Assembly: GCF_026627925.1 (NCBI RefSeq) | Contig: NZ_JAPNLE010000007.1 | Coordinates: forward strand, 310,001-374,000 | Reading direction: 5' to 3' | Length of the DNA stretch: 64,000 nt | Source: Cupriavidus sp. D39 | GTDB lineage: Bacteria > Pseudomonadota > Gammaproteobacteria > Burkholderiales > Burkholderiaceae | Shown here: in pieces, positions 1 through 7,880 of the stretch | Layout: every line of letters begins with the position of its first letter | Position numbering within the stretch: the stretch's first letter is position 1 | Made by a program: the position numbers and the translations under genes | The notes under the pieces: model-generated | What the model was told of the DNA's origin: nothing | The model's database searches: none | The model's input: only the letters and a program-made list of their open reading frames with translations

Positions 1-2
1 CC

Positions 3-1430
3 CGCGCGCTGTGGGAGCAACTGGAGATATTGAAGCACCAGATCGCGCAGCTTAACCGCGCGCACTTCGGCGCCAGCTCCGAACGTCTGCCGGGTCAGGC
101 CGAACTCTTTGCCGCGCCGCTCGATCTGCCGTCACCGCCAACCGCCTCAGAGGTCAAAGTGGCGGGCCACATCCGCAAGGGGCGCCCGGCACTGCCCAAG
201 GACCTACCGCGCACGCGGATCGAATACGATCTGTCCGCGGCGGAGAAGGCCGCCTTCGATTCACTGCAGCGCATCGGCGAGGAGCGCAGCGAGACGCTGC
301 ATTACGAGCCAGCCAAGCTTACCGTCATCGAGCACATCCGCTTCAAGTATGCGGCCATGAAGAACGGTGAGTCCACCATCGTGACCGCCACCGCGCAGCC
401 CTCGCCGTTACCCAAGAGCAACGCCAGCGCGGGCCTGCTCGCCAACATCCAGGTCAATACCTTTGTGGACCACTTGCCGATCCACCGGCAAGAGATGGGC
501 TACGCCCGTCTGGGCATTCACCTGCCGCGTGCCACGCTGTGTGAATGGAAGCTGGGGGCCGCCGAGCTGCTGGAGACGCTCCTGCCATCCTTGCGCACCC
601 ACATCCTGCAGGCACCGCGCCTGCACCTGGACGACACCACGCTGCCGTTGCTCGAACGCGGGCGCGCCACCACCAAGCAGGCGCACCTGTGGGGCTACCT
701 CGGAGCCGGTCAGCGGCAGGAGAATGGGCTGTGGGTCGATCACCCGCCGGCGGTCATGTTCGAGTTCGCCCAATCCCGTGCCGCCACCCATCCGCTCACA
801 TTCCTGCGCGAGTATCGGGGGTACCTGCAGGCCGACGCCTACAGTGGCCACGATGCCCTCTATCGCTCCGGCCGCATCATCGAAGTCGGTTGCTGGGCGC
901 ATTGCAGGAGACGGTTCTTTGAGATCGCCAAGGTGCAGAAGACGCCGGGGTTGGCGGCACAGGCGCTGGCGTGGATCGCTCGGCTGTATGCCATTGAGGC
1001 CGGCATCAAGGACAAGCCACCGGATCACAAACTGGCAGAGCGACAGGCCCAATCCGTGCCGCTGCTCGCGCAGTTCCACCAGTGGCTGCTAGGCAATGCA
1101 CATGGTCTGCTGGCCAGGCAGCCGTTGGCGCAGGCCTTCGGCTATGCACTGCGGCATTGGCAGGCCCTCGTGCGTTATACGGAAAGCGGTATCCTGGAGC
1201 CGGACAACAATCGCCTCGAGCGCGCCATCCGCCCGATTGCCGTTGGCAGAGCGAATTTTATGTTCGTGGGCTCGCCTCGCGGCGGGCGTGCCGCCGCGAC
1301 GATGTACTCGCTGCTGGGTACCTGTCGCCTGAATGGCATCGAGCCCTATGCCTGGCTCAAGCATACGCTGGAGCGCCTGCCAGCCCACCCCATCAGCCGG
1401 GTCCACGAATTGCTACCGCTGGCACGCTAA
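3..1430 (+). CDS. tnpC: IS66 family transposase TnpC (5' partial)
   Basis: DDE-type transposase that cuts and joins the ends of its own element. The frame is open back to base 3, so the true start lies upstream; the TTG at 30 is only the first possible start in view. The N-terminal stretch HFGASSERL is typical of IS66 transposases. Likely catalytic positions are the Asp residues in HLDDTTLP and LQADAYSGH and the Glu in DNNRLERAIRP. The length visible, about 475 residues, fits the family with a short N-terminal piece missing. The next gene starts 17 bases after the stop, inside the same element. No frameshift is seen, so it may be functional. Confidence 0.93.
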   Translation, partial: RALWEQLEILKHQIAQLNRAHFGASSERLPGQAELFAAPLDLPSPPTASEVKVAGHIRKGRPALPKDLPRTRIEYDLSAAEKAAFDSLQRIGEERSETLHYEPAKLTVIEHIRFKYAAMKNGESTIVTATAQPSPLPKSNASAGLLANIQVNTFVDHLPIHRQEMGYARLGIHLPRATLCEWKLGAAELLETLLPSLRTHILQAPRLHLDDTTLPLLERGRATTKQAHLWGYLGAGQRQENGLWVDHPPAVMFEFAQSRAATHPLTFLREYRGYLQADAYSGHDALYRSGRIIEVGCWAHCRRRFFEIAKVQKTPGLAAQALAWIARLYAIEAGIKDKPPDHKLAERQAQSVPLLAQFHQWLLGNAHGLLARQPLAQAFGYALRHWQALVRYTESGILEPDNNRLERAIRPIAVGRANFMFVGSPRGGRAAATMYSLLGTCRLNGIEPYAWLKHTLERLPAHPISRVHELLPLAR

Positions 1431-1447
1431 CCGGTAAACTATGCGTC

Positions 1448-1945
1448 ATGGACATTCTTGACGCACTGCGCCTCGCCCCGAGCGCCGACCTGTACCGCTT
1501 GTATCTGACCATCGGGCGGATGCTCGACGATCCGAAGCGGATCCTGGAGAGCCGCCGGCACCTGCATATCGGCATGACCGTCAGCTACGTCGCCGACGAT
1601 CTCATCCAGCCGCTGCGGCAGGGTCGTATCCTCGAGCTGCGGCAGACGCAGGCCGTGGTCGAGGACACCGCCACGCGCCGGCGCTGGGCCTTGCCCTATG
1701 CCGCGGTCATCGCCGATGCCACCGCTGCGGCCCAACCGTCACCGCAGGCCTCTCCACCCCCGCCCCGTGCGCAACGTGCTGACTTCATGGTCGGTGACAC
1801 GGTGGCCTTTACGGACCAGCACCTGCATGAGCGCATCGGCACCGTCGTGCGCGTCAACCAGAAGACCGTGTCCGTGCAGTGCAATCCCGACGAGGGCCAC
1901 TGGCGGGTCTCCTTCGCGTTTCTGCGTAAAGTGGTCGATCTGTAG
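1448..1945 (+). CDS. IS66 passenger protein of unknown function
   Basis: A 165-residue protein encoded between tnpC and the right terminal repeat, so it travels with the element. I do not recognise a named family. The N-terminal half is helical and Leu/Arg-rich. A Pro/Ala linker at about residues 95-112 leads to a C-terminal part (VGDTVAF, RIGTVVRVNQKTVSV, HWRVSFAFLRKV) that resembles a small beta-barrel of the KOW or Tudor type. That fold often contacts nucleic acid, so a role in transposition or its control is possible but inferred. ATG at 1448 follows tnpC closely, suggesting co-transcription. The stop lies 43 bases before the repeat. Confidence 0.65.
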   Translation: MDILDALRLAPSADLYRLYLTIGRMLDDPKRILESRRHLHIGMTVSYVADDLIQPLRQGRILELRQTQAVVEDTATRRRWALPYAAVIADATAAAQPSPQASPPPPRAQRADFMVGDTVAFTDQHLHERIGTVVRVNQKTVSVQCNPDEGHWRVSFAFLRKVVDL

Positions 1946-1988
1946 CCGTCACCCACGGTCAGAGGAAGGCGTCAAGTCCATTACAGAT

Positions 1989-2007
1989 GGGTTCCGCTGA
2001 CGCTTAC
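1989..2007 (-). repeat. IS66 right terminal inverted repeat
   Basis: On the minus strand this reads GTAAGCGTCAGCGGAACCC, starting at 2007. The first bases, GTAA, supply the TAA stop codon (2004-2006) of the interrupted minus-strand gene. The expected 8-bp target duplication cannot be tested because the left end is not in the window. Confidence 0.8.
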
Positions 2008-2576
2008 TGGACGTGTAACTGCTCATGGGTGACAGCATCCGTCACCAGCGCGCGGCCGGTCAGACGCAGGGCGGCTTGGAGATGTGATTGTCCCGAGACG
2101 ATCCGGTAATTACGTCCTTCTGATTGTCTCACCACCGCGTCAGTGGGGATCTCGCTGAGCTCGATAGTGCCGAATCCGGGGAGCGACATTTCCTCAATGC
2201 GATTCTTGATGCAGGCGACCATCACGGCGGCGCCGGGGCGCTCGGTTGCCGCAAGCCGTTCATATTGACCGAGGAGGATGTTGGCCTTCTCGATTGAGGG
2301 CGTCGTATAGACAAAGGATTGGATGGCGGTCGGCGGGCGAGTCAACCGGGTCGCCATGATCGCGAATGCCCAGTCCCTTTTGTAGTTGCAGTGTGGGCAA
2401 ACCCAGGCGTACTTGGTGGCAATCAGGATGCCCGGGGCGCCGCCTTCGACTCCGTGGCGGTGATCGGCGCTGTTCCTGCAGGTGAAGGCGCGCAGAACCG
2501 GGCCGCCGAGGCCGACCTGGTTCTCGTTGAGGTGCTGGACCTGATCGTCGGTGAACGGTGCGCAAATGTAACTCAT
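2004..2576 (-). CDS. Phage-type protein with ParB-like C-terminal half, 3' end cut by IS66
   Basis: A 190-residue reading frame starting at ATG 2576. The first 70 residues carry a possible zinc-binding pattern: CRNSADHRHG, then CPHCNY followed by RDWA. They resemble small hypothetical proteins of Burkholderiales prophages. The second part contains YRIVSGQSHLQAALRLTG, which looks like the nucleotide-binding loop of ParB/Srx-like domains; this is inference. The stop codon comes from the IS66 terminus, so the native C-terminus is lost. The start overlaps the previous gene as ATGA, so the two were translationally coupled. Confidence 0.55.
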   Translation of the reverse strand: MSYICAPFTDDQVQHLNENQVGLGGPVLRAFTCRNSADHRHGVEGGAPGILIATKYAWVCPHCNYKRDWAFAIMATRLTRPPTAIQSFVYTTPSIEKANILLGQYERLAATERPGAAVMVACIKNRIEEMSLPGFGTIELSEIPTDAVVRQSEGRNYRIVSGQSHLQAALRLTGRALVTDAVTHEQLHVQ

Positions 2577-2978
2577 GGCATTTGAGAAGGCAGCTTCGGC
2601 GTGGCGTGGCTATCGCCGTGCAGCCGGCACCCGCCACGCTCGGGAGTCTGCCCGACGGCTAACAGAAACTCTGGGCGCCAGGACACACTGCGGCCGCCGC
2701 CTCCTTCCAGTTTATGCCCGGGAGAAGGTCTATGTTGCTTTGGCCGGGCCCGAACCTTTGTGTGCTGCCCGACCTCAATCCATTCCGCTTCCTCGAAGCA
2801 GCTAGGACAAATCTGCCCGTCCTGCTCGTGGCGGCGGGGAGGGGGAACGGAAGCTGCCGTCCCCTTTGCCCCGCCCAGGAAACCGGCCGGCGGATACGTG
2901 CCCGCAGACCACGCACCGGAAGCAGGTCACCGGCGCCCTGGGGCCCAGTGCTGCGTCAGCGGCCGCGATCTTTGGCAT
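2573..2978 (-). pseudogene. Small zinc-ribbon phage-type protein, frameshifted
   Basis: Starting at ATG 2978, the first frame reads MPKIAAADAAL and then CFRCVVCGHVSAGRF. Near 2850 the frame changes, and the continuation DGQICPSCFEEAEWIEVG is in the next frame. Together these give two Cys pairs, as in short zinc-ribbon proteins found next to replication genes of Burkholderiales phages. Removing one C from the run of five C (minus strand) joins the frames: 406 bases minus one equals 135 codons. The stop overlaps the next start as ATGA, and the start overlaps the end of the preceding small gene. It may be intact if the extra base is a sequencing error. Confidence 0.5.
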
Positions 2979-3124
2979 TGTCGATGGCCTCCCGGGTCGC
3001 CGCATCCAGCGCAGACTGCGAATCGTCGGATACGGCAAACTGCCGACCATCGACTTCGTGCAAGGTAATACCGCATACCGTGATGCGGTGGTTCGGAGTG
3101 AAAGTGGTGGATCGCTGGTTTCAT
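2956..3124 (-). pseudogene. Short phage-type protein, frameshifted near its start
   Basis: From ATG 3124 the frame reads MKPAIHH. One base too many in a T run then hides the continuation TPNHRITVCGITLHEVDG and FAVSDDSQSALDAATREA in the next frame. With that base removed it is a 55-residue acidic protein. Its last codons overlap the start of the zinc-ribbon gene by 23 bases, as in a tightly packed phage operon. Function unknown. Confidence 0.4.
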
Positions 3125-3180
3125 GATGCGCCTCGGAAGGCTTGAGAAGTACCAAAGCCCTGATTCCAGAATAGGCCTAG

Positions 3181-4510
3181 CAGGCTGCTGAAGTACTCAC
3201 CGCACAAAAGGCGAAGCTTCATCCTACAAGGCTGAAGGGCTCGCCATTTTTCACAATCCGGGAACCTGGCGTCACTTCATCGATTTTTTCGGTGATTTGA
3301 CGCCCATTTCCAGCCTCATTTCCGCGATTACTGCGACTGCGGACGGATTTGTCCCAGGGAACGCATACGTACGAGGTTGTAGGCGGCCATGCTCAGCACG
3401 AACATCTGGTCGACCTTCTTCTGTCCGCGCACCATCACCTGGCGCATGCGCCCAACGGTCTTGGCCCATCCAAAACCTTGTTCAATCAGCTTGCGCTTCT
3501 GCTGTGAGATGGCATAACCCTCGCTGCGTGCGATGGCATCAGGGACGGCCGAGCGCCGCCCCGAGGTGTTTTGTGCGACACGCGGCGTCACCTTCATCTC
3601 CAGGCAAGCTTGAATGAACTCCTCCGCGTCGTAGCCCTTGTCCGCGCCCACGGTGACTTCCACATCGAGGTCCTCAGCCACCTGCCTGGCATCGTTGAGC
3701 ATGACCTTCGCGGCCTCGCGCTCGGCGTATCCGTCAGCATTGGTCACCATGGCGCTGACCACCAGGCCGTGGCGGTTGTCGCTCAGGGTATGGCCCATGG
3801 AGCGCAACTCACTGGCGGTTTTGCCTTTGCGATAGAGCCGGGCATCGGGGTCGGTCTTGGACTGGAGCGTTTCGTTGCTGCGCTTGCGACCTTTGAAGTT
3901 GCCACCATCATTGGCTTCGTCCTCGCCGTCTTTGCGCACAAAGCTCTTGTGGCCGGCCCAAGCCTGAATGAGTGTGCCGTCCACGCTGAAGTGTTCGTCG
4001 GAAAGCCAGTCCTTCTTTTGCGCGATGGCCAGTACTTCGTTGAAGAATTCGATCACTGCATCGTGCTTGATCAGGCGTTCGCGGTTCTTGGTGAATACGC
4101 TGGGCACCCAGACTGCATCGTCCATTGCCAGGCCAATGAACCAGCGAAACAGCAAGTTGTAGTGCGTCTGCTCCATGAGCTGACGTTCGGAGCGAACGCT
4201 GTAGAGCACCTGCAGCAGCATGGCCCGCAACAACTTCTCAGGCGCGATACTGGGTCGACCGCCCTTGATATCGGCCTCGTACATCCCGGCGAACAGCCCA
4301 TCCATCTTCGCCAGCGCCTGATTGGCCATGGTGCGGATCGAGCGCAGCGGATGAGACTTCGGTACAAAATCCTCGAGCCGCCGCATGGTGAACAGGCTTT
4401 CGGTGAAGGTGTCGGCGCCGCGCATGAAACGTCGTAGGGTGTGGGGTTCTCAGATCAACGCTTCAGCCAGTCCCCGCGCTGACGTCCGCTGGAGGTATTT
4501 CAGCGGCCTG
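3181..4510 (-). mobile_element. Complete IS5-type element, copy 1 (1330 bp)
   Basis: Bounded by imperfect inverted repeats: CAGGCTGCTGAAGTACTC at the left and its partner CAGGCCGCTGAAATACCTC read inward from 4510. Both sides show CTAG (3177-3180 and 4511-4514) as a 4-bp target duplication, fitting the YTAR preference of the IS5 group. It carries one transposase gene on the minus strand. A nearly identical copy in the opposite orientation lies at 21824-23152, so recombination between them could invert about 18 kb. Confidence 0.9.
3328..4425 (-). CDS. IS5-type DDE transposase, copy 1
   Basis: A 365-residue transposase with the N-terminal transposase domain (FVPKSHPLRSIR, GRPSIAPEKLLRAMLLQ) and a DDE catalytic core. 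Likely catalytic positions are Asp in FSVDGTLIQAW, Asp in VGADKGYDAEEF and Glu in KLIEQGFGWAKTVGR. Its sequence is almost identical to the copy at 21909-23006; differences cluster around residues 225-300. It is the only gene in a complete element with target duplications, and no lesion is seen, so it is probably active or recently active. Exact subgroup was not determined. Confidence 0.93.
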   Translation of the reverse strand: MRGADTFTESLFTMRRLEDFVPKSHPLRSIRTMANQALAKMDGLFAGMYEADIKGGRPSIAPEKLLRAMLLQVLYSVRSERQLMEQTHYNLLFRWFIGLAMDDAVWVPSVFTKNRERLIKHDAVIEFFNEVLAIAQKKDWLSDEHFSVDGTLIQAWAGHKSFVRKDGEDEANDGGNFKGRKRSNETLQSKTDPDARLYRKGKTASELRSMGHTLSDNRHGLVVSAMVTNADGYAEREAAKVMLNDARQVAEDLDVEVTVGADKGYDAEEFIQACLEMKVTPRVAQNTSGRRSAVPDAIARSEGYAISQQKRKLIEQGFGWAKTVGRMRQVMVRGQKKVDQMFVLSMAAYNLVRMRSLGQIRPQSQ

Positions 4511-4514
4511 CTAG

Positions 4515-5034
4515 GCCCCGCACAATACAGAGCAAGGTGCGTGCCATGCTGTCATGCTCATCCTTCCCGTTGCCCACGCGCGACAGTGAGTCCCACGCTG
4601 AATGGGAAACTGGCTGACCTGCCGGGATCCAGAGCGGGCGCGGAGCTTCATGCGGCCCTACCCGGCCGAGCTACGCCGGCCTACCTGGACCTCGAGGTAA
4701 CTTTGCACAACATCGCTGCATCTAAGACATGTCGATGGAATGACCGCGCCAGTATCCAAGCACAGACCACACCGTTCTTCGGCCCTGGCGGCACCGCTTT
4801 AGAATAATCCCCAACCGCTTCGACTGTCATGGTCACATCTTTACCTTCGCCTTAGTCGCACCGCGTCTCCAATTGCAAAAGCGCTCATTTCACCCCCAAA
4901 GAAAGGCGAATATCTTGCTGGCCAGCTGTCTGCACGTATGTGATGCAACGCACAGAAGTTATCGATCCCGTCACCTAGCCCCCAGTTGTCGGCGGCTCGC
5001 TGACTTGGACGGCCCAAGAGGGGTCAAACGTCCA
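4515..5034. other. No gene recognised
   Basis: About 520 bases between the IS5-type element and a terminator hairpin. Open frames on both strands are short and show no family resemblance. Base composition is more mixed than in neighbouring genes. It may be decayed prophage sequence. Confidence 0.4.
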
Positions 5035-5077
5035 AACGCCCCAGCTGCGCAGTGATGGCACTGGGGCGTTCCTTTTC
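5035..5077. terminator. Rho-independent-type terminator hairpin
   Basis: AACGCCCCAG (5035-5044) pairs perfectly with CTGGGGCGTT (5061-5070) around a 16-base loop, followed by CCTTTTC on the plus strand. On the minus strand it directly follows the stop codon of the Rz-like fragment and is preceded by an A-rich stretch, so it may act in both directions. Confidence 0.65.
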
Positions 5078-5229
5078 TAGCGCACGATGCCCAGCTCCCC
5101 TCCTCCCGCCGCCACAGCCGCTTGCGCCCTCACCCACTCCTGCAGCGCTCTCAGCTGCTCGGCTGTTGCATGGCAAGTGCCGTAGTTGTCGGTGACGGTA
5201 GCGGCAACGTCTTGAGCTGGGACGGCGAG
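5077..5229 (-). pseudogene. C-terminal fragment of an Rz-like phage lysis protein
   Basis: The minus-strand frame ends with DNYGTCHATAEQLRALQEW and a short Ala/Gly tail, stopping at 5077. This resembles the C-terminus of inner-membrane spanins (Rz) of betaproteobacterial phages, which span the periplasm and help break the outer membrane at lysis. The N-terminal membrane anchor is missing. Upstream sequence belongs to a plus-strand fragment, so a rearrangement joined two phage pieces. Confidence 0.4.
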
Positions 5230-5239
5230 CGCATCAGCA

Positions 5240-5525
5240 ACTCCGGCGGAGTCGGGAAGCTCGCCCCGCGCGGCGGCGTCGTGCAGCACCGGAAGGCGCC
5301 CGCCAATCTGGCGGTGGTGACGCTGGACAAGCCGAAGGCCTTTATGCGGCTGGCCAGCGATGTGTGGGAGTTCGTCAGCACGCCCGCATGGCGGCATGAG
5401 TCCTTTTCCGTTGACTTCATCGAGGTGCCCCAATGAACCGCACGCTCGACGGCGGCACGGTCGCGGCAGTCACGGCGGGTCATGTTCCATACCTGTTCTT
5501 CGTGCAGATGGATTCACCACGTTAG
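5240..5525 (+). pseudogene. Two overlapping phage gene fragments
   Basis: The first fragment ends with SDVWEFVSTPAWRHESF and SVDFIEVPQ, stopping at 5436. The second begins at ATG 5433 in an ATGA overlap (MNRTLDGGTVAAVTAGHVPY) and ends after about 30 codons at 5525, where methyltransferase sequence takes over. The coupled arrangement and wording resemble adjacent structural or tail genes of phages, but I cannot name them. Confidence 0.35.
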
Positions 5526-5776
5526 AACTGGCCGCGCTGCAGTCGCTGATCGAGCCGGAGGAATACCTCGAGCTGGACGGTCTGAGCGATCAGGCCTGGC
5601 GCGAGCGCATCGGAAATGCTGTGCCGCCGGACGCCGCGCGCGCAATCGCGGAGGTCATGGGCACCACCCTGCTGCTGGCCGAGTCCGGCGAGACGTTCAT
5701 GTTGTCCGCGACGCCGGTCTGGGTGCGGCCGGTGGCTGTGGCGCTGTCGGTCGCGCAGCCAGCGGAGGTGATGTAA
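5513..5776 (+). pseudogene. C-terminal fragment of a DNA (cytosine-5) methyltransferase
   Basis: The frame FTTLELAALQSLIEPEEYLE followed by WRERIGNAVPPDAARAIAEVM matches the end of phage-type Dcm enzymes. GNAVPP is conserved motif X, which packs against the S-adenosylmethionine site. Motifs I to VIII, including the catalytic Pro-Cys, are absent, so this cannot be active. The fragment begins at a junction with phage structural sequence and stops 4 bases before the next minus-strand gene ends. Confidence 0.65.
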
Positions 5777-5780
5777 TGGG

Positions 5781-6098
5781 CTATTTTCCGAATAACAAAC
5801 CGGCCACCGTCACAGATGCGGAAACGATAGCTATACCGAGAGCCCATTTCGAAATGCGGAGCGCTTGTCGCGCAGTCTCGGCCTGGTCTAGCGCTGCTCC
5901 TGCCGCCTGCTCCGTCGCCAGAAGCGCTCGTTGCTCGCGTACTCCGGCTCGCAGGCTGTCGATCCTAGCGAGGTATGCCCGAGCATTCTCCAAACGCGTG
6001 TTGCCGAACGCGTGGCGCTCTACGTTCAGCCGGAATCCTTCCTCACTGTGTGAGGCAATCCAATCAAGGATTTCGCTATCGCTTTCGAAGTTCGCCAT
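5781..6098 (-). CDS. Small coiled-coil protein with C-terminal membrane anchor
   Basis: A 105-residue protein starting at ATG 6098. Residues about 25-80 are Ala/Leu/Glu/Arg-rich and likely to form a coiled coil. ALGIAIVSASVTVAGLLF near the C-terminus is one membrane helix, giving a tail-anchored layout. No family is recognised. It is the first of six minus-strand genes that alternate with plus-strand genes. Its start lies 33 bases from an ATG on the other strand, which now opens only a 9-codon frame. No damage is seen. Confidence 0.55.
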   Translation of the reverse strand: MANFESDSEILDWIASHSEEGFRLNVERHAFGNTRLENARAYLARIDSLRAGVREQRALLATEQAAGAALDQAETARQALRISKWALGIAIVSASVTVAGLLFGK

Positions 6099-6131
6099 GG
6101 CTTGCCCCACATCATTCCGGTGGATCGTAGC
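6099..6131. promoter_or_regulatory. Divergent start-to-start spacer, module 1
   Basis: Thirty-three bases separate the minus-strand start (6098) from a plus-strand ATG at 6132. The plus side ends in GGATCGTAGC directly before the ATG, as in the other modules. The plus frame is only 9 codons, apparently a relic. Confidence 0.5.
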
Positions 6132-6171
6132 ATGCGAAGGAAGCGAGGCGGATGGGGATAGCGGGGTGAGA

Positions 6172-6432
6172 TCAACCAAGCGCAAGAAGCACGTCGATCG
6201 CTCGCTTGCCATAGTGCAATGCGGCCTGCTCGGCAGCTGCCTCGGTGAAGTAATCGCTATGGTCCGACGCGGGGCCGTAGATGGCGTCGTCATCGGGCTC
6301 GGCTGTGTATCGGATTTCGACTACATACCCCCATTTCTGGCCAGGCGGCGGCCTGGCGCCTGGGATGCCAACAATCCAGAAGGTCATGACATGGATGTAC
6401 ATCCCACGATATTCCTCGGATACCCATGCCAT
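6172..6432 (-). CDS. Small protein of unknown function, module 2
   Basis: An 86-residue protein from ATG 6432; an upstream TTG at 6444 is possible. It begins MAWVSEEYRGMYIHVMTFW and ends TEAAAEQAALHYGKRAIDVL. The EYRG opening and helical AEQAA..YGKRAID end are shared in style with other small genes here, hinting at a loose family of phage accessory proteins. No catalytic motif is visible. The facing plus-strand gene is reduced to a few codons after the spacer CTCCC...TTCTAGC. Confidence 0.5.
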   Translation of the reverse strand: MAWVSEEYRGMYIHVMTFWIVGIPGARPPPGQKWGYVVEIRYTAEPDDDAIYGPASDHSDYFTEAAAEQAALHYGKRAIDVLLALG

Positions 6433-6537
6433 GCGCTCGCCCAAGGCCGTCTCCCTAGTTGGTTTCGCAGAATTCTAGCGAATGATGGGGACGGGGTGAG
6501 TAGAAAGCCGGATGTGGATCGCGGTATGTGCCTATTC

Positions 6538-6768
6538 CTAGACGCCCAGAATAACGTCCACCGCAGCTCTGCCCGCCACTTCCGCGACCAGATGCGCCCA
6601 GCGACGGGAGAACGGGCCGCCATGGACCTTGATTCGCTTGCCGAATGCTGCGGCGCCCGGCGGCTTCATCGGACCTTCGATCTGGAACCAGACATCGAAC
6701 ATGTCCTCGGAGGTGCTAACCAGATCAGCGTTGATCGCGAACCCACGATATTCGGTAAGGCGATGCAT
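6538..6768 (-). CDS. Small protein of unknown function, module 3
   Basis: A 76-residue protein from ATG 6768. It opens MHRLTEYRGFAINADLV and ends HLVAEVAGRAAVDVILGV, the same layout as its neighbour at 6172 (aromatic EYRG near the start, Ala-rich helix at the end). The start is preceded by a GGAGA Shine-Dalgarno sequence within the 32-bp divergent spacer. Function unknown. Confidence 0.55.
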   Translation of the reverse strand: MHRLTEYRGFAINADLVSTSEDMFDVWFQIEGPMKPPGAAAFGKRIKVHGGPFSRRWAHLVAEVAGRAAVDVILGV

Positions 6769-6800
6769 GACTATCTCCCAAGGCTGACAAGGATCGTAGC
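6769..6800. promoter_or_regulatory. Divergent 32-bp spacer, module 3
   Basis: Exactly 32 bases between ATG 6768 (minus) and ATG 6801 (plus). TCTCCC at one end is the minus-strand Shine-Dalgarno in reverse, and AAGGATCGTAGC at the other end precedes the plus-strand ATG. There is no room for two ordinary promoters. Confidence 0.6.
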
Positions 6801-7001
6801 ATGAGCGAGAGCACCAAAATCGAATGGACGGACGCCACCTTCAATCCCTGGGAGGGTTGCCAGAAGGTAGGCCCCGGCTGCAACCACTGCTACGCCGAGG
6901 AATGCCACATTGGATGGTTTGACGTGCAGACGTGCCAGCGAATGGTAGCCGTGTGCCAGCAACTCGCCAAGGAAGCGAAGCGGATGTGGGTGACAGCATG
7001 A
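6801..7001 (+). pseudogene. Truncated Gp37/Gp68-type phage protein (DUF5131)
   Basis: The start [20 protein letters not shown] followed by [14 protein letters not shown] is the diagnostic N-terminus of phage Gp37/Gp68 proteins, whose Cys cluster resembles radical-SAM enzymes. Family members are usually more than 200 residues. Here the match stops after about 35 residues and continues into unrelated [18 protein letters not shown], ending at 66 residues. I read this as an internal deletion that fused two gene ends. It is unlikely to keep activity. Confidence 0.65.
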
Positions 7002-7060
7002 CCCACGCAGCCTCATTTAACCAACAGCGGCCAGCAGACGCCCAAGACGGGCGTCTCACA

Positions 7061-7324
7061 TTAGGGCCTCCCAAAGGCCCCTGCTTGAAGCTCCGTTTCG
7101 AATGCCACAGTCCAGGCCGTTCCAGGCCCGGCATCGTACAAGCTAATCTTTCCATTGATCCATCTCAGGACCCTAACTTCTCTATGTATTGCCGCGGGTC
7201 CGACAGGATAAGCATCCTCATCAGTAATTTCGAAATCCAGCGGGATAAACCCAAATCGAGCGCATGCCGCCTTCACATCCTCTTGCTCGTCTGCGGGGAA
7301 TTCATGGAAGAGGTGAACGGTCAT
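7061..7324 (-). CDS. Small protein of unknown function, module 4
   Basis: An 87-residue acidic protein from ATG 7324 (MTVHLFHEFPADEQEDVKAA). It contains alternating hydrophobic strands (FIPLDFEI, VRVLRWINGKISLYDAG), suggesting a compact alpha/beta fold, but no family is recognised. A GGAGACAATC sequence precedes the start. It faces the remnant at 7357 across a 32-bp spacer. Confidence 0.5.
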   Translation of the reverse strand: MTVHLFHEFPADEQEDVKAACARFGFIPLDFEITDEDAYPVGPAAIHREVRVLRWINGKISLYDAGPGTAWTVAFETELQAGAFGRP

Positions 7325-7356
7325 GATTGTCTCCAAGCGCTTCGAGGAATCCTAGC
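7325..7356. promoter_or_regulatory. Divergent 32-bp spacer, module 4
   Basis: Thirty-two bases between ATG 7324 (minus) and ATG 7357 (plus). GTCTCC serves the minus start and GAGGAATCCTAGC the plus start, close to the versions at 6769, 7849 and 8658. Confidence 0.6.
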
Positions 7357-7468
7357 ATGACCAAAGAACGCCCCATCCTCTTCAGCGGCGCTGATGGTGC
7401 GCGCCTACGCGCCGGAGATGGCAAGCTGGTCGGCGAAGGAAGTCAAGCGGATCGAGGTGGCCGGATGA
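7357..7468 (+). pseudogene. Remnant of a phage ASCH-like gene
   Basis: Opens MTKERPILFSGA, nearly the same as the start of the longer gene at 7881 (MTIVRPILFSGA). One frame change later it reads MVRAYAPEMASWSAKEVKR and stops at 7468. Only about 37 codons remain, so this looks like a deleted paralogue. The stop lies 2 bases from the end of the converging minus-strand gene. Confidence 0.5.
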
Positions 7469-7470
7469 CT

Positions 7471-7848
7471 TCAAGCGCCTATTGCTTCATCCCACATCGG
7501 CCACGTGTCAATGCGCCATGCCTCTTTGACGGCGTACCTCTTAAATGCTCTGCCTTCGTCGTATCCGACCATGCCTTGCAGTATGACTCGTCTGAGAGCA
7601 CGCCGAGCAGCTTCCCTCTCCGGGGTCGCCAATTTCCAGTATGCGTTGAGGGCCTCATCGGAGAAGTAGATCGACACACTCCTAGAGTATTGCGCCAGAT
7701 TGGCGGGTTGGTTCTTGAGGGGCCATCCGAAGAAGAAATTACGGCTGGATTCCGCGATACGCGTCCATACAGCGCCATCGGGAAATACGGACACGAGGAC
7801 ATCCGCAAGTTCAGCGAGACATCGGCTCCGGCGTTCGTCAATTGCCAT
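7471..7848 (-). CDS. Unknown protein, module 5
   Basis: A 125-residue protein from ATG 7848 (MAIDERRSRCLAELADVLVS). It is rich in Arg and Trp and predicted mostly helical, with FFFGWPLKNQPANL and ISIYFSDEALNAYWKL-like stretches in the middle. No motif points to a function. A reversed GGGAGAGC sequence gives a Shine-Dalgarno 4 bases from the start. It is the largest minus-strand gene of the alternating array. Confidence 0.55.
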   Translation of the reverse strand: MAIDERRSRCLAELADVLVSVFPDGAVWTRIAESSRNFFFGWPLKNQPANLAQYSRSVSIYFSDEALNAYWKLATPEREAARRALRRVILQGMVGYDEGRAFKRYAVKEAWRIDTWPMWDEAIGA

Positions 7849-7880
7849 ATCGCTCTCCCATCGTTTCGGAGGATCGTAGC
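7849..7880. promoter_or_regulatory. Divergent 32-bp spacer, module 5
   Basis: Thirty-two bases between ATG 7848 (minus) and ATG 7881 (plus). CTCTCCC serves the minus start and GGAGGATCGTAGC the plus start. Confidence 0.6.

Larger units (their letters stand above)
1..2007 (+). mobile_element. IS66-family insertion sequence, left end outside window
   Basis: The segment holds the transposase, a second short gene and a right terminal repeat at 1989-2007. Read from the outside in, that end begins GTAAGCGTCAGCGG, and GTAA termini are typical of IS66 elements. The left end and any tnpA/tnpB accessory genes lie outside the window, so completeness cannot be judged. The right end cuts a phage-type gene on the opposite strand. 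Confidence 0.85.

Noticed and set aside
5781..6293. Longer start for the small membrane protein at 6293
   Set aside because: The added 65 residues overlap the next minus-strand gene and the divergent spacer and look non-coding; ATG 6098 is better placed.
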